Source: Saccopteryx bilineata
Lineage: Eukaryota; Chordata; Mammalia; Chiroptera; Emballonuridae
Direction: 5' to 3'
NCBI RefSeq assembly: GCF_036850765.1
Contig: NC_089493.1
Location: 125,060,239 to 125,124,238, forward strand
DNA: 64,000 bases
Position 1 is the stretch's first letter; every line of letters begins with the position of its first letter. The notes beneath the pieces were generated by a model that worked only from the letters and a program-made list of their open reading frames with translations, did no database searches and was not told the DNA's origin. The position numbers were made by a program, and so were the translations under genes. This document shows, in pieces, positions 44,631 through 54,537 of the stretch.

Positions 44631-45071
44631 TGTCGCGGTCCAGCCACAACAAGTCTGTTACGGGGTCCTCGAAAGGGAAAAGGTATGGAATTAAATAAAT
44701 GATAGACAGAGAATTAAAGATATATACATAAAGATGGGTTCGGGAGGACCACACGGCAAACAGTCTCTACTGCTCCTAAGCCAATGCAATGGCAGCTCCC
44801 AGAAGCTCATCCCTCTTTATTCAGGGAAAAAATGTGGTCCCTTAGCAATTCAATTGTTTCCAAGACAACTCAAAGACAACCCCCACCATACCATTTAGAT
44901 CTAACTTTACACCAATAAGAAACTAGCTTCCAGCCTCTTCCGGAGAACATGGGTGGGATAAGCAATAATCAGGCATAGCTCTTTGTTAACTGGGCAGGTG
45001 AAATGGGTAGTTAGGCCCAGCACCTGTCCCCTGAATATAAAAACACCCTGTTTATATTTCAGTCCCCAACC
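44631..45071 (-). repeat. 5' LTR
   Basis: 441 bp, starting tgtcgcgg on the plus strand. Its outer end reads 'cc' where the other LTR has 'ca'. The polyadenylation signal (minus-strand aataaa) is at 44816-44821. It differs from the 3' LTR by a 4-bp indel near 44705. Confidence 0.95.
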
Positions 45072-45077
45072 GCCTTC
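45072..45077. repeat. Provirus target duplication, right copy
   Basis: 'gccttc', matching 40620-40625. Confidence 0.75.
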
Positions 45078-45384
45078 CCCATTCCCTGAGCTGCTGGGAT
45101 CAGCTCTGGTCACCTGTGACCCTGAACTGGAATCAGAGGGCTTGAAAAGAATTCTCTTATCTATTTCTATTTATCTTTCCTAAATGTGAGTATAGCTCAC
45201 GTTCATTCTGATGTTTCACATTGGAAGTGCTTGGATCTTTATTTAGAAGGTTGGTGATGTTTTTGTGACCGGAAATATGCCATTGGAACATAATTCTCAT
45301 TGCTATCTATGAGCCTGTGGTCAGATTGGTTTTGTCATATGCTGTTTCTCTTAAAGTAGCATTTTCAAGAACCCATTGATAACA

Positions 45385-45560
45385 TTGGTGAGGAGTTACT
45401 GTATGTTAGTTCATGAATCACAACCACTGACGAGGTAGATGCAACCCCATTTTACAGATGAGGACACTAAGGCCCAGAGAAGCCAAAGCTTTGCCTCAGG
45501 ACACACAGCCAGTCTCACCTGAGGTGTCTCCAAAGAAGCAGGTGCTCAGTATCTCTGAGG
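45385..45560 (-). repeat. MIR fragment
   Basis: 'ccccattttacagatgagga' then 'cactaaggcccagagaagcc' is an excellent MIR core on the minus strand. Confidence 0.9.
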
Positions 45561-46815
45561 ACTGACTGTTCCAACCACAGGTTGCATATGTGGAAAAAGA
45601 GGCGGCCAAGGTGGCACCTCCCCTTGAGATTCTAGGGCCCACTGAAGTGAGGGTCAAGAGTGCTCACTTTTTTCTCCCCTGGAGGCCCTGTTTTGCTACC
45701 AATGAGGTGCACCCTGCTACCCTGCCATGGAGCTGGTTTCATATTTATGAACCAGCCAGGCATGAGTAATTAGCTGAGTGTGAGGAGGAAGAGGAGGAGA
45801 AGAAGGAGAAATAATTGAATAAGGTACTTATATAACAAGTTAATGCCACTGCCCACAGGCTCCTTATAGGTCCCCACCTCTCTCCACCCCATCCCATGCT
45901 GCCTCCTGCCTGGGCTTTCCCTCCCCCGGTCATCCATCTGGGGGACAGTGGTGCTTGGCTCTGCACCACTCAGTAGTTGAGGCTGACGTCTAAATGACAA
46001 ATAATATTATTAAAAGGAGAGAATTAAGGTGTCTGGAAGAGGCCTGTAATGGGGTGGCCTATGTAGGGGACTGGACCCCCAAACCAACAAACAAAACCCT
46101 CTACAGGTTCTGAGAGCCTCTTACAAGAATGCAGAGAGGCCGGTGGGTGGCTGGGTTTTCCGTCAGGCCTACCTGCCTGCCGCAAACCCTCAGGGCTCCA
46201 GGGGCAAATCCTTACACATTTGGGGGCTCATCTCCTCTTCTGCAACCTGCAGGGCCCCAGCAGAACTCTCTGTGGTCTAGGGCTCTGTGTCAGCCACCCA
46301 CAATAACAGCAGGCAAAGAGACAGGTCAGGGCATGATGCCATTCGCAAGCAAATTCCTCTTTTGTGGCTGCAAAGACAAGCTAAGTCAGTGCTCCTGCAC
46401 CTGCCCAAAAGCTGCCTGCTGGGTGAGCCCGGTTAGGGCTCGCTTGGGGTTCTGGAACCAAAGGTTATTAGCTCATAATCACCTTGTTCATGGCTGGCTG
46501 GGAGGTGCACAACAAGTCTGTCCCCCAGCAAGGGGAATGCAGCCAGGTTCTCTGGCTGCAGTTTTAAAAAGGTTCACCAGCCTCTCCCTGAATAAAGGTG
46601 GACTGCAAAGCCAGGAATTATAAAGGGTAGTAGGAGGCAGTAACCATTGGCTTGCCAGCCACACCTCCCCTCCACAAGAGCAATAAGCCAGCATTATTCA
46701 AGTTCGTCCCTGAAATGGTGGGTGGAGCCCTGTGCAGGCCAGAATAGTTTGGTCTTCTTGTCCTGAGAACAGAGGACAGGTATGGCCAAGCTAGAACCGC
46801 TATGAATCAATTGCA
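45561..46815. other. Unique non-coding sequence
   Basis: A purine tract (GGA/GAA) lies at 45781-45812. A 164-aa plus frame (46129-46623) has no domain and lies in GC-rich DNA. I do not call it. Confidence 0.45.
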
Positions 46816-46819
46816 CCCA

Positions 46820-46925
46820 ACCGATTTATGTGTCTCTGAGCCTCAGGTGCCTCGTTGGTAGGAAGGGGAGGAAAATGGTGCTCCCTTCTCAGGGCTTGGC
46901 ACGAACCATACCTAAGGTTTCTTCC
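46820..46925 (+). repeat. MIR fragment
   Basis: 'tctctgagcctcaggtgcct' is MIR-like. The flank is decayed. Confidence 0.6.
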
Positions 46926-46944
46926 AGAAAGAACGTGGAGTGCA

Positions 46945-47150
46945 GTCTTCAGGTGTGAGCTCCGGCTTCCCCTGATGACTAACTTACTGAGAAGCCGGGG
47001 GCCATTTCCATGCCTCTGAGCTTTCTTTCATTTGTCTCAACTGTAAAATGGGGGCACTGGTCCCTATTTTGTGAGCTTGCTGACAGTGCAACATAGCAGA
47101 CACACTGTGTAGAAGATGCCTTGACGCAAGCCCAGCACGTAGTAGGTATG
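46945..47150 (+). repeat. MIR fragment
   Basis: 'catttgtctcaactgtaaaa' then 'tgggggcactgg', later 'cagcacgtagtaggtatgtg'. Confidence 0.8.
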
Positions 47151-47880
47151 TGCTGCAGTACCAGGCCTGCTGGGACCTGCCTGTGGTGGGAGTCACAGGC
47201 CCCAGAGAGGAGGAGACCCAGATGCTAAGGAGCCAGCTTCCCACAGGGAGAGGGGCTGCACTTCTGTGTGTTTGGGGAGGGAAGAACTGGGTCCATTGGC
47301 TAAACATTGCAACCAGAAGGATTCTAACCCAAAGGGGAGAGGAACCCACACTGCCTGATGGACAGAGAGCATCAGTGAGTGTGAGTGCCTGGAGCCAAGA
47401 CTGGTGGGGATGTCCTGGGAGCAGGGGCAAGGGGGGGCTCCAGGAACAAAACAGCAAGGAGCTGCTGGGTGATTTGTAAGGTTTGTTCCGGGATATATGG
47501 TCATGAACTGGGAGAGAGCTCCCTCCTGGGAACCCAGTCTGGTGGGTATGCAGTAGGGGCCCAATTGCCTTTACCTGGGAAATTGGGGGAGGGGGCAGGG
47601 AGCAAGTTGGCTTGGCTGTGATTCAGAGGCCAAGTGGACCTGCAGGAGCACCCTTCATCCTGACCCTCAGACTCAGACACTGGAAAGGAAGCCAGAGTGA
47701 GGGCTGAGACTGGGTGGGGGGAGGGTAGATGCTGGCATTTCTCACTCTCCCATCCTTACCCCTGCTGTGCTCCCTGTGGATGAAGCAGTGAGTACTCTAG
47801 ATCCTTTGCAGGAGCAGCTCAGAGGCAGGTGGTAAGTGCGCGCAGGGCAGAAGCCAGGAAGCAGCACCTCCCTGGCTAGC
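47151..47880. other. Unique non-coding sequence
   Basis: Overlapping frames of 109-157 aa on both strands. No domain. Confidence 0.45.
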
Positions 47881-47884
47881 TCTG

Positions 47885-48065
47885 GGTCAGGACTGTGCAC
47901 AGCCTTCTGGATTCACACAGTGTCTTGGTTAGCACCCCAGCCCAACCTCTGAGGAAGGGACTACATGTCTTCATTCCCATTGTACAGATGAGGAAACTGA
48001 GGCTCAGAGAGAAGCGGGGGACCTACGGGCACCGCTGGAGTTGAATCCAGACCCTCACTCTCTCC
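47885..48065 (-). repeat. MIR fragment
   Basis: 'cattgtacagatgaggaaac' and 'tgaggctcagagagaagcgg' give the MIR core on the minus strand. Confidence 0.9.
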
Positions 48066-48765
48066 AAGCACATTCTTTCCGTGCTCTCACGCCGTCTGCG
48101 AATGCGCGTCTCCTCCCCACTCCAACCCTCTGACCCCCAAACTGTCACTTCCAACTTCTCTTTCCCCTCTTAACTTTCCCAAAATAAATATCATTACTAA
48201 TACTTGCCTAATTAACACATTGGCTGAATGACAGAAAACATGCAAACAGGTTTTGCCAAGGAAACTGTCTGATTAAAACTGCAGCCTGTCTAATTAGATC
48301 GAGCTTTCTTCATTAGTTTCCCCATTTCAGATGAGTCTTCTCCCTCCTCCAGCTCCTTCCCTTCGTGCTAACCTTCCTGGGGAACCCGTGCCCAGGGAGG
48401 CCTTCTCCCCTCATGGTTCCGCTGCCAAGTCTGCACTGCTGGCACCCTCTCTCCCTCTGAGGCAGCTGATGGCAGAGCTGACCTGTGTGAGCATGAAGCT
48501 GAGCAGAGGACACTGCTCTGTGGGCCAGGTGCTGCCCATGTGCAGGCCATGGAGTTCAGGGGGCTAAGACCTTCTCCAGGTGGACGGTCAATTGGTCAGC
48601 GGTGCCTGAGTTCTGGTTTGAGACCAGGGGACCTAGGGATTTTAAAAGTCTATTAAAAAAATAACTCTTGGTTAACAAAGTAAAACCAGACAAAGCCCCT
48701 AGGTTCCTTCAATCAGATTCCACAGGCAGAAAAATGCACTTTTAAAAACATCAATGAGAATAACG
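48066..48765. other. Unique non-coding sequence
   Basis: 48180-48320 is AT-rich and repeat-free with 'cctaattaacacattgg' (48207-48223) and 'gtctaattagatcgagc' (48288-48304). Candidate regulatory DNA only. Confidence 0.35.
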
Positions 48766-48769
48766 CTCA

Positions 48770-48935
48770 ATAGCATTGGTTGACTACCTACCACATGTCT
48801 CACACTTGCAAATGGTTTCACAATTTATCTCCATATTAACCCTGCGAATAAAAAGTTATCACCACTTTACAGAAGAGAAAACCGAGGCTCAGAGGAGGCC
48901 GCAAGGAGCAGAGACTGGACTCAAACCCAGCATGG
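48770..48935 (-). repeat. MIR fragment
   Basis: 'actttacagaagagaaaacc' then 'gaggctcagaggaggcc' is the MIR core on the minus strand. Confidence 0.85.
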
Positions 48936-49284
48936 TGCTGTCCCCCACTTTGGTTCCTCCCTCCCGGGGCCCCCTGTCTGGTGTCTGGGGAAGCCCACTA
49001 CCCTTCTCCTCTTTTCTCTTCCTTCCTCTGTCCCAATGGCAGTTCTTTGGAGCCAGGGCAGTTCAACCTGTCCTGTACTGGGGTCTGTCTGGGCCTCAGG
49101 ACTGGCCCAGGACGCAAGGGCCAAGATGGGAAGGAACCATGGGGCAATGTGACAAGTGAAGTCCATCACAAAGAGGGCTGGGCTGTTTGGTCTGGAAGGA
49201 GGAGGTGGCTGTTGGAGGGGGATGAAGACATCATGTTTTCAACCGTGCTAGGAGGTTGTACATCCACGTGCCTACTTTTTACAG
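48936..49284. other. Unique non-coding sequence
   Basis: Nothing recognised. Confidence 0.5.
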
Positions 49285-49380
49285 AAGGCTGTTTTCGTCT
49301 CCATAGTGTATAGGTGAAGAAACTGAGGCTCAGTAATGCAGTCAGGGTCACATAGCTAGGAAGTGGCTACAGGATCTCCC
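49285..49380 (-). repeat. MIR fragment
   Basis: 'aactgaggctcagtaatgca' and 'gtcacatagctaggaagtgg' are MIR core on the minus strand. Confidence 0.85.
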
Positions 49381-49594
49381 ATGGACATGGAGCAGACAGG
49401 TACTGGGGGCACTGTGGCTTGGGCACAGAGGGCAGGGGTTAGGGCTGGGCCTCAGCTTAGGTGCAGAAGAGAGGTTTGCACCCCTGTGGATAGACGGCTC
49501 CAGGAAGGCGTGAGCTCCTTGTCCTTGGAAGCTGCTCATAGGGGGTGGACCAGAGTGGCTCTAGGGCTAGGAGCCTGTGTCTGAAGGCTACTTT

Positions 49595-49690
49595 CCTCCG
49601 ACAGGTATTTATCGAGCACTCATTGTGTGCTGGGTGTTGTCCGGGGCTGGGCTCCTCCGGTGAACCTCCCCATGGAGGTGGTTGGCTAAG
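49595..49690 (+). repeat. L2 3'-end fragment
   Basis: 'ggtatttatcgagcactcat' then 'tgtgtgctgggtgttgt' is the L2 3' end. Confidence 0.8.
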
Positions 49691-50200
49691 TCAACTCCTT
49701 TGGGTGGGCCTTTCCTCCCTTGTCTTGCGAGTGTCCAGCTGCCCAATTGCTCTGCACCATCCCTTCAGGCTCTTCACACAGGCCCTGGGGACCCAGGACT
49801 CCTGTTGGTGCCCGCCATAGCCTGCCCACCTGCACCTCAATTCTTACACTGGGGGCAGAAGACAGGACGTGCAGGGGGGAGGAGCTGCTCCTCCCTGCCT
49901 CCTCCTCCCCACACCCATCTACCCTCAAATGACGACCCAAATAAATTAATTCCTTGGGAGACCCTGGGAAACCCCTTCCTGGACATGACCAGTGAGAGAG
50001 CAGGTGGCCCCGTGGCCTGGTGGCCCTGTAAAGGAGCATGTGGACTCAGGTGGTTAGTCAGTACAGAAGCCTGACAGGTGACCCAGGTACTTGTGCAGTG
50101 TCCCTGAGATTGAAGGTTTGAGCCCTGTGTCTGGGGCATGAGGGGAAACCCAGCCCTGCCTTCGAGGAGCCTGTGGTCTAGATGGGAAACAGCTCAGTGC
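49691..50200. other. Unique non-coding sequence
   Basis: Overlapping frames of 70-130 aa in several phases. No domain. Confidence 0.45.
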
Positions 50201-50204
50201 CACT

Positions 50205-50425
50205 TCTGCTTCTGCCCTCCTGAGGAAAGGACTTGGGTTTGAGTCCCAGCTCCGCCACTTGTTTTCTCAGTGACCTTGGGTGTGTTAGTTTAACCTCTCT
50301 GAACCTCTGTTTCTTCATCGGCAAAATGTAGAAACAAAAGTACTTTGCAAGATGGTTGAGAGGATTAAATAACTTCATGGGAACAAAGCACCCTGTGTCA
50401 TCCCTGGCACATAAGACAATTCCAG
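50205..50425 (+). repeat. MIR, nearly full length
   Basis: Reads in order 'ggtttgagtcccagctccgc', 'cagtgaccttgggtgtgtta', 'gaacctctgtttcttcatcg' and 'atccctggcacataagac'. Confidence 0.92.
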
Positions 50426-51450
50426 TGCTCTTCCAGTAGGTGAGTTAAAGTTTGAAGACACGTTTGAGCTCCGGGCAGCATCTTTGTCTCGGCTGGTGAG
50501 AGGGTATCAGTTGACCTGTGATGACTGAAGTCCCTTCCTGGAATTCCAACTGCCTGCCAGCTCTTCCATGTTCTGGTTCTCCCACTAATGGGCCTTCAGA
50601 TGCTCCAAGATGAGTCACACTCATCCTGTGGGCCGACAACACTTGATGGCTTACCTAAGCCTCTGTGTGCTCTTCCGACAAATGGGCGCAGGCCCAGCAC
50701 TCCCCCAGGTGGTTGGAGGCCTGTTGGCCAATCTTACCAGGATGCAGAAGACCCAGAGGGAGTGTGATCAGAGGCTGAAGACACGCCTCATCAGACAGTT
50801 CCAAGCCCTGGTCCTGTCACCATGGCAGCCAGCTCTCTGCGAACCAGGTGGTTTTTATTACTGAACTTGGAAAACTTTGCCGTGGTGCCAACAATGAATT
50901 TTTATCCTGTTGTTAATAGCGTGTCTCTTATTAGCATGTATCTTTTCCCCTTCTTAATAACCTTTGCATTTCCAAGCTGCATTTATAATTAAGTCATTAA
51001 TCCCTTACTGGAATTTCTTGTTTTTCTGAAGCTGCAACCTGAGGCCCCCGTCTGCCTGGCGTGAATGGAAGGGCAAATGCTCTACCAAATTGCTCTGGGA
51101 ATGTCATTCTAATTATTGGATTCTGACCCAGCAGCATGTTGATAAGCTCTGGGTGGAAAGCCGCCCTATCTCAGAGGAGCTCACAGCCTGCCCAAGGCCT
51201 CTTCTCTCCCCCTGTGGCATCCCTGCCAAGCAATTAGCCTCTGAGCTGCCTGAGAGCTGGCAGCAGGGGGAGCAGGTCCCTGTACGGCTGCAGAGGGGAA
51301 GGCCAGGGCCAGGGTGCCCTCTGATTGTGTTCCCACAGAGGCAGGCTGACTCCGGTATCTGGTTCCCTTCTCCCCTCCCCTTCAGTGCCAGCACTGGGTT
51401 CCAGCCTACTGGATGGGGAACGTGGGTGGGGGTTCGACATGTGGATCCTG
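50426..51450. other. Unique non-coding sequence with an AT-rich repeat-free block
   Basis: 50870-51030 has TAAT-rich wording such as 'gcatttataattaagtcatt' (50979-50998) and no repeat signature. The frames of 123-125 aa at 51090-51490 overlap on opposite strands. Confidence 0.35.
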
Positions 51451-51567
51451 CACTTCTGTGATGGGCTGACTTGAGTCTCCTGAAATTCATATGTTGAAGT
51501 CCTAACCCCCAGAACCTCAGAATGGAACCGTAGTTGAAGATAGGGTTGGTCTTAAAAGATGTTGTTA

Positions 51568-51742
51568 TGGCCTGACCTGTGGTGGCACAGTGGATAAAGC
51601 GTCAACCTAGAAACGCTGAGGTTGCCGGTTCAAAACCCCGGGCTTGCCTGGTCAAGACACATATGGGAGTTGATGCTTCCAGCTCCTCCACCCCTTCTCT
51701 CTCTCACTCTCTCTCCCCTTGCTATAATGAATAATAATAATA
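51568..51742 (+). mobile_element. Bat-type tRNA-derived SINE
   Basis: A box 'gtggcacagtggataaagcg', B box 'gccggttcaaaaccccgggc', then 'acatatgggagttgatgctt', a C/T tract and an (AAT)n tail. Target duplication aaaagatgttgtta (51554-51567) versus aaaagatgtcgtta (51743-51756), one mismatch. It is nested in the MLT1-like LTR. Confidence 0.93.
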
Positions 51743-51822
51743 AAAAGATGTCGTTAATTTAAAGTAGGTTTATTAGGATGGGTCCTAATCCAAGGTGACT
51801 GGTTTCTTTATGAGAGGAGATG

Positions 51823-51825
<3 letters not shown>

Positions 51826-51859
<34 letters not shown>
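51826..51859. repeat. (AC)n microsatellite
   Basis: About 17 uninterrupted AC units inside the MLT1-like LTR. Confidence 0.95.
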
Positions 51860-51861
<2 letters not shown>

Positions 51862-52045
51862 TGAAGATACGGGGAGAAGAAGACCACCGATGGCCTACAA
51901 GCAAGGAAAGAGATCTTAAAAGAAACCAACCCTGCCAACACCTTGATCTCGGACCTGCAGCCTCCAGGACTGTGAGACTACGTATTTCTGTTGGTTAAAC
52001 CCTGATCTGTGGCACTTCATTGCAGCAGCCTTAACATTCTAACAG

Positions 52046-52565
52046 TGGCCTGCCACGTGGGATGCATTCTGATGGGCCTTCAAGTGCTTGGAGGGTTCCT
52101 GAGAGAGAAAGCCAGGCCTCCTGGCTCCTGACTCTAGGCTGTGTTCAAGTGAAAGATTTCTCTTGTACAATTTTCACTAACTCCTGGCCTCCAGGGTTGG
52201 CTCCTAGAAGCAGGAACTTGGCCAGGGCATTACCCAAGACCTTGAAAGTGAGTCTCGGCCAGTACCCCACAGGCAGAGCCAGGACCCCTGTGCCAGCTTC
52301 CCTAGGGCACCATCAGGGGCCAAAATAGAGTCACAGTCAAGAGCTGGACATTGGTATAGGCACAGGTCATGGCTGGAAAGGGCCTGCCTGCCTTCATGGT
52401 CTATGGTCTGCAGTGCCCTGGCATTAGGCACAGGTGGCCTGGCCGGGCCTGGCCGGGCTGGCTTGAAGGTCAAGAGGACTGGCAGACGCCTAGAGACTTG
52501 TTCCTATCCCTCTGTTATCACCTCCTCTCTGTACAAACCCTAAAATGATCCCCTTAATTTCTTCT
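52046..52565. other. Unique non-coding sequence
   Basis: Nothing recognised. Confidence 0.5.
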
Positions 52566-52569
52566 CTGA

Positions 52570-52860
52570 GACCCTGCAGCGATAGCACTGCATTCAGCAT
52601 GATTTACCAGGTGCTGTGCAGTCTGGCTTCTACTTACCCTCCAGGCTCATTTCATGTACTTTCCCTCCTGTTATTCTAACCTTCTCACTGTCCCTATCAT
52701 AATGTGTCTTTTCATAGCTCACTCATCTGTCTGTCATCCGTCCAGTCATATAGCTAATAAATATTTGCTCAGTGTGCATCTTGTGCTAAGCTCTGCAGAT
52801 AATGCTGCGCCAACATTTGCTGCTCTTCCCCTAATATGCTAACTGTCTAGCAGGGACCCT
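52570..52860 (+). repeat. L2 fragment
   Basis: 'gtgctgtgcagtctggcttc' and 'taataaatatttgctcagtg' fit the L2 3' region. Confidence 0.6.
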
Positions 52861-54105
52861 GGATGTCCAACCCATTGAATGACTTGCATTGAGACCATAA
52901 ATTGAGAAGCACTGTAAAGGGAAGAATCAGGCAGGGATGGGCATATAGAACTGTGGGGACTGGTCAGGCTGGCATTGAGATGAACTGTGGGAAGACAGGG
53001 TATGTGAGCTGAGGCCTGGAGCATGAGTAAGAGGAGTTAACCAGGAGGATGAAGAGGAAGAGCGCATGCAAAATCCCTGAGGTGGCAGGGCATTAGAAGA
53101 AAGCTGAAGTGTCAGGACCAACAGCATAGAGGAAGTGAACAGAGCTGAGGTTGGAGAGAGAGGCAGCAGCGAGGAGCTGAGCTGGGTGCTTCTGGAAGGT
53201 CCTGTGTGGGCCAGTATGCCTTCTTCTCCCTGGGACAGTATCTTGTTTGAGCTAGGACCTAAGTATTTGAGGAATGCTTGAGGCTGTTACTGGTCATCTT
53301 TTATATGTAGATGGGAGTTATTTCCAATCAGTCAGGAGCCTCCTGCCAGCTTCCCAGGGGCATTAGGAGCCAACACAGAGTTAAGAACATGCAACCAGAC
53401 CCCTTAGGGACTATCTCTAAAAGGTGTTGTTAAGGTCATCCGTGGACTCTGGGCTCCAGAATCCATTTTTCCTCTTCCCTGTCAGTGTTTTGAGAGGCTT
53501 TCCTCCAATTTTCTGGGTATGGCTCACTTAGATTTCTGCAGGGCAACCTCCCCCAATAGTCACTTTGTTTCTCTAGCTCAGCCCCACCTGTTAGATCATA
53601 CACGCATACATGTGCACACACACAAGACACACATCTTGAAGTCACATGGACATGCCTGGAGTGTACTCACAGAGCAGGCCAGCCCAATACCACAAAGCAT
53701 TTGTCATATTCTAGTGCTGCCCTTGGTGACACCCATGTTTGAGACCTCCTCAGGTGACAGTGCTGAAGGGATGCTGCAGCCAGGCCAACAACGTGCCTGT
53801 GTTCCATTCTGCAGAACATCGATCACCTGGGCACCTTGTGAAACAGCACCTACTGTCCCCTGTGGCTCCCTCTCTTTTTGGGGCTTGATCCATGGAGCTG
53901 AGCCAGGGAACCATGCACTAAAGGCAGACAATGATGCTTTCCCAGTACCCTGCCCCTCTGGGCCTCCCCCAGACCTGGATGCAAGACAACACTTGCAAAG
54001 CTGACCCTGGGAGCCCACCTCATAAGGTCACCAAGCATGCTTAGAAATATCTGGATCCTCACACAGACATGACTCAGGCTCTGGATTATAATCAGTGTGC
54101 ATTCC
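52861..54105. other. Non-coding sequence
   Basis: The segment 52940-53200 resembles a common old mammalian repeat in wording but is unassigned. A 161-aa frame (53519-54004) has no domain. Confidence 0.45.
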
Positions 54106-54109
54106 ATTT

Positions 54110-54519
54110 GGAGTGCTTTTTTTCACTCTGCATCATTAGCAGGTCTACGGTATCACAGTCTACATAAGCGTACTTTCTGACAGCTCCCCCAATAGTCCCT
54201 TAAGTGAATGGCTCACTTTACATAAGGAATCCCCTATTGTGGGACAGTTAGCTTTTTTCCAGATCGTTGCTGTTATAATTGATATGCATGGAGCATAAAG
54301 ATATATTTGATGGTGAGTATGTATTTTCAGAACAAAAATGACGAGGTTAGGAAGTATGAAAGACTTTGATCCATGGAGTTCAATTGCCATCAACTGGCCT
54401 GTAGCAACTCATGTGTCCACCAACATTTCATGTGGGTAGGCACCAGATCGTTAATGATAATTGCTGTAGGGAGGGTCTGCTTGTCTGATTACCTCTCCTT
54501 AATAACATCAATAATAATT
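54110..54519 (-). mobile_element. Old LINE-1 (L1M-type) 3' fragment
   Basis: 'tcccctattgtgggacagtt' (54230-54249) and surrounding wording fit an old LINE-1 3' UTR on the minus strand. The younger LINE-1 inserted near its end. Confidence 0.55.
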
Positions 54520-54537
54520 CTTGAAGCTCAGGGTTTT

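Larger units (their letters stand above)
40626..45071 (-). mobile_element. Defective class II endogenous provirus, LTR to LTR
   Basis: Two LTRs in the same orientation (44631-45071 is the 5' LTR and 40626-41061 the 3' LTR) enclose 3.57 kb. The minus-strand order is 5' LTR, primer-binding-site-like sequence, likely gag start, CpG-rich block, undefined sequence, integrase remnant, gag capsid/nucleocapsid remnant, 3' internal sequence, 3' LTR. No protease or reverse transcriptase could be recognised. By-eye LTR comparison gives about 20 substitutions and two small indels, roughly 5% divergence. Confidence 0.92.
51457..52045 (+). mobile_element. MLT1-like ERVL-MaLR LTR, split by a SINE
   Basis: 'aaattcatatgttgaagtcc' (51482-51501) and 'ttgatctcggacctgcagcc' (51942-51961) are diagnostic of MLT1-type solo LTRs, here on the plus strand. 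A SINE (51568-51742) and an (AC)n tract interrupt it. Confidence 0.8.

Noticed and set aside
46129..46623. 164-aa plus-strand open frame
   Set aside because: GC-rich sequence with low-complexity composition and no family resemblance.
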